NCBI GenBank assembly: GCA_002401445.1
Contig: NVTD01000007.1
Coordinates: forward strand, 1 to 33,386
Reading direction: 5' to 3'
DNA: 33,386 bases
Source of the DNA: Candidatus Wolfebacteria bacterium
Lineage (GTDB): Bacteria > Patescibacteriota > Minisyncoccia > Phycocordibacterales > GCA-2401445
In this document: one piece after another, positions 1 to 7,765 of the stretch
How positions within the stretch are numbered: position 1 is the stretch's first letter
Layout of the letters: each line of letters opens with the position of its first letter
Notes under the pieces: generated by a model
Seen by the model: the letters and a program-made list of their open reading frames with translations, nothing else
What the model was told of the DNA's origin: nothing
Database searches by the model: none
Made by a program: the position numbers and the translations under genes

Positions 1-99
1 TATCTCTTTACAAAAATAGTGATTTTTCTTGCACCTTAACTCAAAACATGATTAAATCACCCCAGAAGGGAATATCGCTCATGAAGGGCGTTGCACATT

Positions 100-327
100 A
101 TGACAAAATCAATTCAAGCATGTGTTGGTAGATTCACAGATATGTTGAGAGATGAGGGATCAGAAAAAGTATTAGAACAATTTGTACGAGTTGTTGCGTC
201 AAGGAGTCTGCTCTTTCCAAGAGATGTAATTATTGCATACAGAGACGCTAAGGAATTATGTGTATCTAATGGGTCAATACCCCAAAATATTGGTCTGGAT
301 CCAAATTTTCATTTTAATTCGAAATAG
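100..327 (+). CDS. Small hypothetical protein (75 aa)
   Basis: I do not recognise this protein. It is hydrophilic, with no membrane segment or signal peptide. I prefer the ATG at 100 over the in-frame TTG at 91; GAAGGG at 83-88 could be a ribosome binding site. It stops 16 bases before a strong hairpin with a T-rich tail, which supports a real transcript ending here. The middle part (EKVLEQFVRVVASRSLL) loosely recalls the helical ATP synthase delta subunit, but the length is far too short and I do not make that call. It could be a remnant of a larger gene. Confidence 0.4.
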   Translation: MTKSIQACVGRFTDMLRDEGSEKVLEQFVRVVASRSLLFPRDVIIAYRDAKELCVSNGSIPQNIGLDPNFHFNSK

Positions 328-343
328 CAATATTCCAAGTATC

Positions 344-376
344 CAAAAGCTCTCCTCGGAGAGCTTTTGCTTTTTA
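344..376 (+). terminator. Rho-independent terminator after the 75-aa gene
   Basis: A perfect 12-base inverted repeat (arms 344-355 and 358-369, CAAAAGCTCTCC and its complement) is followed by CTTTTTATT. The T tail is on the plus strand, so it ends the small plus-strand gene. The tail touches the trxB stop codon, and the minus strand has no good T run after the hairpin. Confidence 0.75.
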
Positions 377-1300
377 TTACTTCGCGTGGATGAATTGGTA
401 GATGTCTTCGAGTGCTTTAACAGCATCTCCTGCTGCAATGTTGTTTTGGTGGTATAGACCATCTGTACAATCACCAGCAGCCCATACTCCGTCTACAGAT
501 GCGCGCTGGTTTCGTGGGTCCACAACAATTCGATTGAATTCATCTAACTTAACAAGATCTTTTACGAATCCTGTTGTTGGTACAGATCCAATTTCTGCAA
601 AAATTCCAGTTGTTTTGATTGAGGTTTCTTCTCCATCATCACCAATTTTATATATAAGTTCGTTAACAAATTTGTCTCCCTTAATCTCAACAAGTCGTGT
701 GTTGGTGAGGCCGGTCATATTTGGGTGAGAGAGAACTTTCTTTACAGTCACAGGATCAGCACGATACTCTGAACCACGCTGAAATAGAGTGACGCTTTTT
801 GTATATGCAAGTAATTGAGCTGCAGTTTCAAATCCTGCATTTCCACCTCCAATCACAACAACGTCCTGCCCGCTGAATAGGGGACCATCACATGTTGCAC
901 AGTAAGTTATGCCTTTGTTATCAAAAATTTCCGCTCCTGTAACCGTTAGCTTACGTCTGTGACTTCCTGTCGATATAAGCACTGTTTTGGCCGTATACTC
1001 GCCTTTGTCTGTCTTTATGTTAAAGCCGCCATCAACTTTGGTTACCGTAGTTATCATCTCGCCCTCCTTTATTTCTACTATATCTCCGGCGTATGCCTTG
1101 AGATGTGTTTCAAAAGATTTTGCTAAGTCAGCTCCAGAGATCTTTGGAGTACCAATCCAGTTTTGTACTTCTTCTGAAACAGCACTTTGACTCTGGTAAT
1201 CCTTAGTAATAAATATTGTTTTCAATTGTTTTCGTGATGCATATACACCCGCTGATACTCCAGCTGGTCCACCACCTAAAATTGCTAAATCGTAATTCAT
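377..1300 (-). CDS. trxB: Thioredoxin reductase (NAD(P)H-dependent flavoprotein)
   Basis: Low-molecular-weight thioredoxin reductase, which passes electrons from NADPH via FAD to a redox disulfide that reduces thioredoxin in the cytoplasm. At 307 residues it has the usual length. Visible in order: FAD-binding GGGPAG near residue 9, redox motif CATC (Cys134 and Cys137), NADPH-binding GGGNAG at 151-156, and the late FAD motif WAAGDC. I start it at the ATG ending at 1300 (MNYDLAILGG), which fits the family N-terminus and has AAGGA about 10 bases upstream; the longer reading to 1396 adds 32 unrelated residues. No thioredoxin gene is in the window, so the partner is unknown. Confidence 0.93.
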   Translation of the reverse strand: MNYDLAILGGGPAGVSAGVYASRKQLKTIFITKDYQSQSAVSEEVQNWIGTPKISGADLAKSFETHLKAYAGDIVEIKEGEMITTVTKVDGGFNIKTDKGEYTAKTVLISTGSHRRKLTVTGAEIFDNKGITYCATCDGPLFSGQDVVVIGGGNAGFETAAQLLAYTKSVTLFQRGSEYRADPVTVKKVLSHPNMTGLTNTRLVEIKGDKFVNELIYKIGDDGEETSIKTTGIFAEIGSVPTTGFVKDLVKLDEFNRIVVDPRNQRASVDGVWAAGDCTDGLYHQNNIAAGDAVKALEDIYQFIHAK

Positions 1301-1351
1301 ATGTATAATTTCCTTAGAAGTTAAACCATTATAACATAGGAAGGCTGATAA

Positions 1352-1513
1352 ATGCTGACTGCAAGATATATCAAAAAAGTAAGGGATTTTAATCAACAGT
1401 GTTCGAGTATACGGCGACCAAAGTTGATTATATCTCCCGCACTTCGAAAATCACATGAGGAATTAAAAAAGTTTCGAATTCGTCATTTACCAAAAAGAAG
1501 GCATATAAAGTAA
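1352..1513 (+). CDS. Small basic hypothetical protein (53 aa)
   Basis: This short ORF begins with ATG at 1352, preceded by AGGAAGG at 1338-1344 (7-base spacing), one of the better Shine-Dalgarno sites in the window. The product is strongly basic, rich in Arg, Lys and His, ending in KRRHIK, with no hydrophobic segment. Such composition suits a nucleic-acid-binding or ribosome-associated peptide, but I cannot name a family. It is divergent from trxB and ends 22 bases before a terminator hairpin shared with ftsZ, so an orderly gene boundary surrounds it. It could still be a chance ORF. Confidence 0.45.
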   Translation: MLTARYIKKVRDFNQQCSSIRRPKLIISPALRKSHEELKKFRIRHLPKRRHIK

Positions 1514-1534
1514 AATACAAATATTTCAAAAACA

Positions 1535-1568
1535 CCCCGAATCGGTTACGATTCGGGGGATTTTTTTT
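1535..1568. terminator. Bidirectional terminator between the 53-aa gene and ftsZ
   Basis: Arms CCCCGAATCG (1535-1544) and CGATTCGGGG (1549-1558) around loop GTTA, followed on the plus strand by eight T. On the minus strand the hairpin is followed by TGTTTTTG, so it can end ftsZ as well. Confidence 0.8.
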
Positions 1569-1574
1569 ACAAAA

Positions 1575-2774
1575 TTACTTCTTGTTTCGTCTTAGAAACG
1601 CCGGTACAACACCCCAATCATCATCCTCTTCCTCTGCAGGAGCAATCTCCTTCTTTATTTCAGGCTTTGCTACTGGTGCCGGCTCTATAGAATTAGATAC
1701 AGGAGCGCTTTGAGATGGCGAACTTATGTCGTTGTATATTTTACCTTTTTGTCTTTGCTCCTTTTTCATCAGTGGTTGCATGTCCGGTTCATCAGAGAAA
1801 AGAGATTTTTTTATTCCACCTTCTGGAAAACCGCTTGCAATACAAGTCACTTTAACCTCTCCCTTTTTTAGCTTGTCATCTCGAATTGCTCCAAAGATAA
1901 CCTTTGCATTTGGATCTATAGATTCGGTTATAACTTTTGCAGCTTCTTGAACTTCAAGCATGGTGAGATCGTCGCCCCCAGCAACTGCAAAGAGTACACC
2001 TTTTGCACCAGTAATATCAATTTCAAGAAGAGGGGAATTAATCGCTGCTCGCGCTGCGTCTTGTGCGCGTGTGTCTCCGGTTGAAATACCAATTCCCATA
2101 AGAGCGTCACCAGCATTCTTCATGATTGAACGTATGTCAGCAAAGTCGACATTAATAATACCCGGAGTGGTTATTAAATCCGAAATACCCTCTACTGCAT
2201 TCTTGAGTACTTCATCACATATCGCAAATGCGTTTAGCATTGAAGTTTCCTTTTCAACGATTGCTAGAAGTCTATCATTTGGAACTATAATAATTGCATC
2301 TACTTCACGACGAAGATCCTCTAAGCCATGGTCTGCAATTTGCATACGTTGAACACCTTCAAAACTAAATGGCTTTGTGACAATTGCAACAGTAAGTGCG
2401 CCGCTCTCGCGTGCGGTCTTTGCAACTATGGGACTCGCACCTGTTCCTGTTCCACCGCCATATCCGCAAGCGATGAATACCATGTCAGAGCCTTTGATTA
2501 CTTCTTGGATTTCTTCTTTTGTTTCTTCTGCTGCGCGACGCCCAAGTTCTGGGTTCATTCCGGTTCCAAGTCCACGCGTTAGGTTTTTACCAACGTGAAT
2601 TTTTTTCTTTGCGAGAGAGTTATGAAGATCTTGCGCATCAGTGTTTACCACGACAAATTCAACTCCTTTTACTTTTGAATTTATCATGTGATTAACCGCA
2701 TTGCGTCCAGAGCCACCGACACCGATGACCTTTATTCGTGCGAATGCTTCTACTTCAGGTGTGATTTTTTTCAT
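1575..2774 (-). CDS. ftsZ: Cell division GTPase FtsZ
   Basis: Tubulin-like GTPase that polymerises into the Z ring. It is 399 residues with the complete fold: N-terminal GVGGSGRNAVNHM nucleotide-binding loop near residue 18, tubulin signature GYGGGTGTG at 104-112 (tyrosine where many bacteria have methionine), the T7 synergy loop NVDFADI that completes the neighbour's GTPase site, a disordered linker from about residue 325, and a C-terminal peptide ending WGVVPAFLRRNKK that normally docks FtsA. It lies downstream of ftsA, separated by a terminator, and has its own probable promoter and the structured element at 2775-2899 instead of a Shine-Dalgarno site. Confidence 0.97.
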   Translation of the reverse strand: MKKITPEVEAFARIKVIGVGGSGRNAVNHMINSKVKGVEFVVVNTDAQDLHNSLAKKKIHVGKNLTRGLGTGMNPELGRRAAEETKEEIQEVIKGSDMVFIACGYGGGTGTGASPIVAKTARESGALTVAIVTKPFSFEGVQRMQIADHGLEDLRREVDAIIIVPNDRLLAIVEKETSMLNAFAICDEVLKNAVEGISDLITTPGIINVDFADIRSIMKNAGDALMGIGISTGDTRAQDAARAAINSPLLEIDITGAKGVLFAVAGGDDLTMLEVQEAAKVITESIDPNAKVIFGAIRDDKLKKGEVKVTCIASGFPEGGIKKSLFSDEPDMQPLMKKEQRQKGKIYNDISSPSQSAPVSNSIEPAPVAKPEIKKEIAPAEEEDDDWGVVPAFLRRNKK

Positions 2775-2899
2775 CCCGTTAGAAATAGGAAATGCTAGGC
2801 ATTTCCGTAAATTACTGATAATGGTGTCAAAATTGTTTTAATTTGGGTTTTCATATCTATGTAATAAAATTTGCAGCTCGTATTTCTAACGGGATTCAT
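2775..2899 (-). promoter_or_regulatory. Structured leader element, copy A (upstream of ftsZ)
   Basis: On the minus strand this 125-base element begins ATGAATCCC (2899 downward) and ends directly at the ftsZ ATG. Its terminal arms, CCCGTTAGAAATA and TATTTCTAACGGG, pair perfectly over 13 bases, and over 15 if the neighbouring AT and the AT of the ftsZ start codon are included. An inner hairpin GGAAATGC-CTA-GCATTTCC sits just before the 3' arm. The start lacks any Shine-Dalgarno sequence. Two related copies occur at 16070-16198 and 17505-17634. I infer a cis-acting RNA element or a repeat that became a leader. Confidence 0.7.
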
Positions 2900-2938
2900 A
2901 TCTGATATCTATCTACTCCCGCCTTTATTAGTTGCTCT

Positions 2939-2944
2939 ATCATA
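2939..2944 (-). promoter_or_regulatory. Probable extended -10 promoter for ftsZ
   Basis: The minus strand reads TGGTATGAT, an extended -10 box (TGn then TATGAT at 2944-2939). It lies about 40 bases upstream of the structured leader, giving a predicted transcript start near 2932 and a leader of about 157 bases. A -35 box is not convincing. Confidence 0.4.
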
Positions 2945-3003
2945 CCAGAGAGTGATAGCCCAAGGAAACTTTACAGGCCTAAAAAACGACGTGTAGATAA
3001 GTA

Positions 3004-3035
3004 AAAACCCAGCATCTTGCTAGATGCTGGGTTTT
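3004..3035 (-). terminator. Terminator of ftsA
   Basis: Arms of 14 bases (AAAACCCAGCATCT at 3004-3017, complement at 3022-3035) with loop TGCT. On the minus strand the hairpin is followed by a T-rich run. It lies 19 bases past the ftsA stop, so ftsZ needs its own promoter or readthrough. Confidence 0.75.
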
Positions 3036-3053
3036 GGCTAAAAATCAGTATCA

Positions 3054-4232
3054 TTAAGGCAAAAATTGTTTAATCCACGTCATTAGGTTGGTTTTTGCTT
3101 TACCAAAAGTATTTCCAGTTATGGATGCAGCGTCACCGCCAGTAAATCCCCAAATGCATAGACCGTATGCAACAGACCAAGTTGAGTCTATGATGTGGCC
3201 TTTTGCGCTTGTGGCGACATGTAGTTCACCTATCTTGGAAGGGAGCCTTAGTGAAGCTTTTGCCAAGTCCTCAATGGTCGTAATTCCTGATCCTCCTCCA
3301 GTGAGTATGATTCCGGCAGGAAGTAGTCCGTTTCTGCCAATCTTTTTGAGGTGAGCTTCTATGAGCTCAAAAATATCTGAAAGACGTGCCACTATGATTT
3401 CCTCAAGTTTTTTACGCGGTATTGCTCCTGTTCCCAAACTGCCTAGTTTTACTTGCTCAGCTTCTTCGAGTGGTATGCGTAACCCGAGAGCGATATCGTT
3501 TGTAATGTCCGTTGATCCAATAGGGAATATCTTTAATCCAATAGGTATATTATTTTCAAATATTGCGATTGAAACAGTTGCTGCACCAATGTTTGCCAAC
3601 ACGCATCCAGCCATTTTTTGTGCTTTGTTCAATACCACTAGACTCGCTGCAAGTGGGGAAGCCATAACATCTTCTACATCGATCCCAGCGCTTTCAACTG
3701 CTTGTATTAAATCATCGAGGTGTTGTTCCAGACAGGTGATGAAAAGAGTGTTGATCTCTAGTTTCGTTCCCTTCATTCCGATTGGATGTCCAAGAACTTC
3801 GTGACCGTCTATGACATAGCTTATTGGTATTGTGTGAAGAATTCTTCGGTTCACTGATAATGAACCAGGAATATTCCTCTCACTATCTGAAAGTGCATTA
3901 TCAAGATCAAGCTCAGTTACTTCTGAATCGCCGCGAGAGATAATAACTTTTCCCGTCGCAGTTGTTGTTTCTACACTGACGCCACCAATACCTAAGTAGG
4001 CCCGCTTTATTTGTATTCCGGAAGAACTCTCTGCTTGTGCTATGGCTAATTTAATCGATCGAGTAGCGTCATGTGAGTTGATGATATATCCATGTCGAAT
4101 CCCTTTTGACTCTGAAAAACCAGTACCTAAAATACGAGGAGCATTTCTCTCACCGTTGTTACCATATTCAGCCACTACCACTTTTATTTGGTAGGTTCCG
4201 ATATCTATTCCAACTGCAATGTTTCTCGCCAT
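3054..4232 (-). CDS. ftsA: Cell division protein FtsA (actin-like membrane tether)
   Basis: Actin-fold ATPase that anchors FtsZ filaments to the membrane. At 392 residues it fits the family. The N-terminus (ARNIAVGIDIGTYQIKVVV) is the phosphate-1 loop; ANIGAATVSIAIF is the phosphate-2 region; ILTGGGSGI is the adenosine motif. The C-terminus ends in LMTWIKQFLP, which looks like the amphipathic membrane-targeting helix. I use the ATG at 4232; the alternative GTG at 4268 adds 12 residues without family support. It follows ybeY after about 100 bases and precedes ftsZ, the usual ftsA-ftsZ order. Confidence 0.93.
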   Translation of the reverse strand: MARNIAVGIDIGTYQIKVVVAEYGNNGERNAPRILGTGFSESKGIRHGYIINSHDATRSIKLAIAQAESSSGIQIKRAYLGIGGVSVETTTATGKVIISRGDSEVTELDLDNALSDSERNIPGSLSVNRRILHTIPISYVIDGHEVLGHPIGMKGTKLEINTLFITCLEQHLDDLIQAVESAGIDVEDVMASPLAASLVVLNKAQKMAGCVLANIGAATVSIAIFENNIPIGLKIFPIGSTDITNDIALGLRIPLEEAEQVKLGSLGTGAIPRKKLEEIIVARLSDIFELIEAHLKKIGRNGLLPAGIILTGGGSGITTIEDLAKASLRLPSKIGELHVATSAKGHIIDSTWSVAYGLCIWGFTGGDAASITGNTFGKAKTNLMTWIKQFLP

Positions 4233-4332
4233 AATAATATGCGAGGAGATTACTATATGGAAAATCACTCATCACTCATTTCCAACTACTTATGAAAGTA
4301 TTCAAAAATGAAAGATGAAAAATTCAACCAGA

Positions 4333-4737
4333 TTAAACGTGCGGAAAAAATTTCCGCATATATTTCTTCTCCTCACTATTCATTCTACTACCGTGGGCGA
4401 AACCTTTCAAATGAAGTAATGCGTGGATAAATAAATAGCCAAGATGTTCCGGGATTGTATGGTCAAATTTCGATGCTTCTCTTTGTGAACGATTAGGATC
4501 TATAAATATGTCTCCAGAATTCTTTTCTGATTGAAAAGCCAAGACATTAGTTGTTTTGTCCTTGTTTCGGTATGTTCGATTCAAGGTTCTCATTCGTGTG
4601 CTTCCTATAATGCCGAGGCTTATATAAGATTTCTCACCTACAACAGCATTCTTAATCGCAACAAAAGGTACACGGGGTAGTGTACCTTTTGTTTTCTGTA
4701 TTATTGAGAAAGTGTCTCCAGACGGTTTTTTAACCAT
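4333..4737 (-). CDS. ybeY: Endoribonuclease YbeY
   Basis: Metal-dependent single-strand endoribonuclease for 16S rRNA 3' maturation and ribosome quality control. The metal-binding signature is present as HALLHLKGFAH, keeping the three histidines of the family pattern HGxLHLxGYDH, although the glycine and aspartate positions differ. At 134 residues it is at the short end. Its start codon overlaps the stop codon of rpsU (TAATG), so the two are translationally coupled, a sensible pairing since both act on the 30S subunit. Confidence 0.88.
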   Translation of the reverse strand: MVKKPSGDTFSIIQKTKGTLPRVPFVAIKNAVVGEKSYISLGIIGSTRMRTLNRTYRNKDKTTNVLAFQSEKNSGDIFIDPNRSQREASKFDHTIPEHLGYLFIHALLHLKGFAHGSRMNSEEKKYMRKFFPHV

Positions 4738-4988
4738 TATCGACGTTTGTTTCGACGTTCATCAGGATTGATTTTGCCAAGTTTTATCAGTATTCGAGTT
4801 TTTGCCTGCCGAACAAGACGAGTAAGAGTCTTCTTCTTTCGCATTCCCGGTGATTTCGCTCGTTCATAGAAACGTAAACTCCGAACACGGTTAAGTATAC
4901 CTGCGCCACGAACACGCTTGCTGAATCGTCGTATTAGATTGACGTTATTCTCGCTTGAGTTTTTTGTTACTTCTACGTTTGTTGCCAT
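4737..4988 (-). CDS. rpsU: Small ribosomal subunit protein bS21
   Basis: Basic 83-residue ribosomal protein that sits next to the anti-Shine-Dalgarno end of 16S rRNA. The family pattern is seen in LIRRFSKRVRGAGILNRVR and YERAKSPGMRKKK. It has an N-terminal extension of about 15 residues and an Arg/Lys-rich tail (NPDERRNKRR). No Shine-Dalgarno motif precedes the start. It follows the HisRS-like gene by 43 bases and is coupled to ybeY by a one-base overlap. Confidence 0.9.
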   Translation of the reverse strand: MATNVEVTKNSSENNVNLIRRFSKRVRGAGILNRVRSLRFYERAKSPGMRKKKTLTRLVRQAKTRILIKLGKINPDERRNKRR

Positions 4989-5031
4989 CGAGGCATAATA
5001 ACATAGTTTTTGTAAGTACTCAAGAGGTACA

Positions 5032-6243
5032 CTAGCACTTTGCCACAGTGTGTAGATACTTGGACAGGTCGGCTACGGATACGCTTTCTTGTGATCGAGT
5101 GTCCATATTACGTACGATAACAGTCTTTTCTAGAGCCTCTCTTTGTCCGATTATGATTGTGTATGGAATCTTCATTGATTCTGCCTGCAGGAGTTGATTC
5201 CCGAGGCGGTCTCGTGAAAGAGACTGCTTCATCTCTATATTCTCCTTTCTCAACATATTAATAACCTTGAGGCTGAGTAATTTTGCACTAAAGCCAATTT
5301 GTATAAGAAATATACGGGGTTCAGGTCTTTTTCTAATTTCTCCTGCAGCACACTTTGGACATTGCGTATCAAGCGGGAACGATATTCCTATTGCTGGTAG
5401 ATTCCTTCGGAACCCAATTTTGCGTGGTAGTTCATCATATCTTCCACCTTGAGCAAGAAGAACATTTTTAGCGTTCTCTTCTTCGGAGTCAGAAATAAAT
5501 CCCGCATATATTTCAAAAACAGTCTTTGTGTGGCATTCATGCGTTCCCATGAGTGTCGTGTTTATTCGATAGGGTATATCAATGTTTTCTAAATACTCTA
5601 AAACTTCTTGGAAGTGATCACGACTTTCATCAGATAAAAAGTTTAGTGGTTTTGGAGCCTCCTCTTGTATGAGAATACATTCCTTATGTTTTGTGCAATG
5701 CATAACATCAAGCATGTTTCGGCGTAGAGCATCTTTGCATTCTGCTGGAAGGTCCTGCATGTGTTTTCTGTAGTATGCTGAGCATTCTTTGATAAACAAT
5801 AGCTTTGACTCTTGATCACCAAGACTGTTTATTTCTACGTATATATCTTTGTGGCCAGCCTCGCTGAGTATTGTTGCAGATGTTTGAATTATTATTGCTT
5901 CCGCAACACTTTTTGTGGTGCACATTATGTCGAGACCAAAATATGTTGGTGCTTCTTTCTTCGCTGTGTCTGTGTCATGGTGAACAAAAAGAGGGGTAGG
6001 GGAGTTTATTATTCCAACATCAATGAAAGACTTCAGAACGCGGTATCTTTCCGTGTCGTAGAATTCTGGACGATCTCCGGTTGTAGATGCTTTTGGTAAT
6101 TTCGGAAGAACTGGATTTTTCTTGTGCTTTGCGCGCTCCTCTTTCACTTTTTCTTCGAGTGCGGAGAATCCATAAAAAGATGCAACTTCTTGTGCGTGAG
6201 CAATGAACAATTTACGATCACTTGATGAAATTGGATTGTGCAT
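5032..6243 (-). CDS. Histidyl-tRNA synthetase-like protein, catalytic residues eroded
   Basis: The 403-residue protein clearly descends from histidyl-tRNA synthetase. The class II core is recognisable (INSLGD near 138, FLSDESRDHF near 202, TKTVFEIYA near 239, GGRYDEL at 266-272), followed by a complete anticodon-binding domain (about 310-400). However, the N-terminal ATP-binding motif-2 arginine region (FRYERP in true enzymes) is replaced by a short stretch ending YFGLDIMC, and the arginine of the RGLDYY loop is absent (MGTHECHTKT). A CPKC pair at 295-298 might bind zinc. So it may be a non-catalytic paralogue, HisZ-like or tRNA/ribosome-binding. No histidine-biosynthesis gene is nearby. I chose ATG 6243, which follows the lepB stop by one base; an in-frame TTG at 6255 is possible. 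Confidence 0.75.
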   Translation of the reverse strand: MHNPISSSDRKLFIAHAQEVASFYGFSALEEKVKEERAKHKKNPVLPKLPKASTTGDRPEFYDTERYRVLKSFIDVGIINSPTPLFVHHDTDTAKKEAPTYFGLDIMCTTKSVAEAIIIQTSATILSEAGHKDIYVEINSLGDQESKLLFIKECSAYYRKHMQDLPAECKDALRRNMLDVMHCTKHKECILIQEEAPKPLNFLSDESRDHFQEVLEYLENIDIPYRINTTLMGTHECHTKTVFEIYAGFISDSEEENAKNVLLAQGGRYDELPRKIGFRRNLPAIGISFPLDTQCPKCAAGEIRKRPEPRIFLIQIGFSAKLLSLKVINMLRKENIEMKQSLSRDRLGNQLLQAESMKIPYTIIIGQREALEKTVIVRNMDTRSQESVSVADLSKYLHTVAKC

Positions 6244-6244
6244 A

Positions 6245-6850
6245 TTAGTTGTCAAAAGTTAAAAATTTCCCCGGCTTATAATTGATGTCAGATATAGGTA
6301 AGAGACGTAATAGTGCCGAACCTATAATGTTACTTTTTGGAAGTGGTCCCCAAGCTCGAGAGTCGGAACTTCCTCCGCGGTTGTCTCCAAGCACAAAATA
6401 TTCATCACTAAGCAATTGTGTCGTTGTCCTCGTATCGTGTCCTGGTAGTGTTACGTATGGTTCTACGAGGCGTATCCCGTCTGTATGTCTGTCGTTAAAA
6501 ATTGTCACAGAGTTTCCTTGTATCACAATACGTTCGTTGGGAAGACCTATTATTCTTTTGATAAAGAATTTGCTTGGGTCTATTGGATATCTAAATATGA
6601 TTACGTCACCGCGCTCGGGTTCAGAAAAACGATATGATAGCTGATCAACTATTAAATAATCTTTGTCTTGGAAAGTTTCGTCCATTGAAGCACCACTCAC
6701 AACGAATGGCTGCGCTATAAAAGTCCGTATAGGAAGTATTACGAGTAGTGCGATGAGTGTGAACTGAAATAGCTCTTTAAAAAAATAAAGTGCACTCCCG
6801 TCAACTTCTTTTGGCGGTGTTGTTTCAGTTTGTGAATGAGAACTTTGCAT
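6245..6850 (-). CDS. lepB: Signal peptidase I
   Basis: Membrane serine protease that removes signal peptides from secreted proteins outside the membrane. It is 201 residues with one N-terminal transmembrane helix (about 26-45). The catalytic serine is Ser55 in SGASMDET and the general-base lysine is Lys98 in FFIKRIIGLPNE; the conserved GDNRGGSSDSRAWGPL box follows near residue 155. It heads the minus-strand run into the HisRS-like gene, with one base between the genes. The secreted pilin-like and solute-binding proteins in this window would be natural substrates. Confidence 0.94.
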   Translation of the reverse strand: MQSSHSQTETTPPKEVDGSALYFFKELFQFTLIALLVILPIRTFIAQPFVVSGASMDETFQDKDYLIVDQLSYRFSEPERGDVIIFRYPIDPSKFFIKRIIGLPNERIVIQGNSVTIFNDRHTDGIRLVEPYVTLPGHDTRTTTQLLSDEYFVLGDNRGGSSDSRAWGPLPKSNIIGSALLRLLPISDINYKPGKFLTFDN

Positions 6851-7000
6851 GAAGTGATAAGAGCGATGTACGTTGTTGAATACATTGTATTACAATTGAA
6901 CTGATTGACACAAGCGTTTAGTGTATGTTCTGTGCTTTTTGTACAAATCGGATGTGTATTGATACAATGGCAATGTTACCGTTATTAGAGAATTGAAATT

Positions 7001-7131
7001 ACAAATAATAATATCCAAATTCCAAACAATATCTTATGACCAAAATACAAATGTTCAAAACGATGTTTTGGTATTTGAAAATTGGGGTTTGGGATTTGTT
7101 TGTAATTTGGTAGTTGGTGCTTGTGATTTTT
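7001..7131. repeat. Degenerate inverted repeat in the lepB-pth intergenic region
   Basis: The 288-base gap between divergent lepB and pth holds an imperfect palindrome. The left side begins AAATTACAAATAATA and the right side ends GATTTGTTTGTAATTT; the centre is CAAAAC-GAT-GTTTTG. It is made almost wholly of variants of CCAAA/TTTGG words. It runs to within about 10 bases of the pth start and probably forms most of the pth leader. No gene is visible here. Confidence 0.5.
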
Positions 7132-7138
7132 AAAAGGT

Positions 7139-7729
7139 ATGTATACAATCGTTGGTTTAGGAAACCCAGGTGAGGAATATGAAAACAGTCGTCATAATGT
7201 TGGACGGGCTGTTTTGGAGGGACTTGCGGCGGATCTAGAATTAGGTCCGTGGAAGAAAAGTAAGCCTCATTCTGGAATGATTGTGAAAGAAGAGGTAGGT
7301 GGTGTAAAAATAACTTTAATACTCCCAGATACATTCATGAATCGTTCCGGATTGTCTGTTAAAAGTTTTGCTGGCTCAAAAGCAAAGATAGGAAAGCTGA
7401 TTGTTGTTCATGATGATCTTGATTTACCAGTAGGCGGTTTAAAAATAGTGAAAAATAGAGGGGCAGGTGGGCATAAAGGCGTTCTGTCTGTTATGTCTGC
7501 GGTTAAGAGTAAGGATTTTACTCGTATACGGGTTGGTATTGTTCCAACGACACCAACAGGAAAGCTTAAAAAACCAAAAGGTGAAAAAGAGGTAGAAGAT
7601 TTTGTATTAGGAACTTTTAAAAAGAAAGATGCGGAAGTTATTGAAGAGAGAATAAAGAATAGTGTGGACGCTATAAAGATTATTGTGACAGAGGGGATTG
7701 AGCAAGCGATGCAGAAATATAACCAGTAA
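7139..7729 (+). CDS. pth: Peptidyl-tRNA hydrolase
   Basis: Cleaves the ester bond of peptidyl-tRNAs released by stalled ribosomes. At 196 residues it matches the family. Visible: GLGNPGEEYENSRHN with Asn9 and catalytic His19, TFMNRSG near 65, HDDLD at 91-95 with the catalytic aspartate, and GAGGHKGVLS near 108. In E. coli the last motif is GGHNGL; the asparagine there contacts substrate, so the lysine here (Lys113) is a departure. AAAGG lies very close to the start. The gene is alone between a divergent lepB block and a convergent transporter. Confidence 0.93.
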   Translation: MYTIVGLGNPGEEYENSRHNVGRAVLEGLAADLELGPWKKSKPHSGMIVKEEVGGVKITLILPDTFMNRSGLSVKSFAGSKAKIGKLIVVHDDLDLPVGGLKIVKNRGAGGHKGVLSVMSAVKSKDFTRIRVGIVPTTPTGKLKKPKGEKEVEDFVLGTFKKKDAEVIEERIKNSVDAIKIIVTEGIEQAMQKYNQ

Positions 7730-7734
7730 GTAGT

Positions 7735-7765
7735 ATTTAGTAATTGGTAGTTAGTACAAATAGTA
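7735..7765 (+). repeat. TAGTTAGTA low-complexity repeat, left of the EamA gene
   Basis: The sequence after pth contains TTTAGTAATTGGTAGTTAGT, the inverted counterpart of the longer ACTAACTAC tract at 8937-8985. Together they flank the transporter gene. The rest of the 190-base gap has no gene. Confidence 0.5.

Noticed and set aside
91-327. ATP synthase delta subunit fragment
   Set aside because: Only a weak resemblance over about 17 residues, wrong length, no neighbouring atp genes in the window.
5032-6243. Calling the gene a normal hisS
   Set aside because: Motif-2 and RGLDYY arginines cannot be located in the sequence; the name would overstate what is seen.
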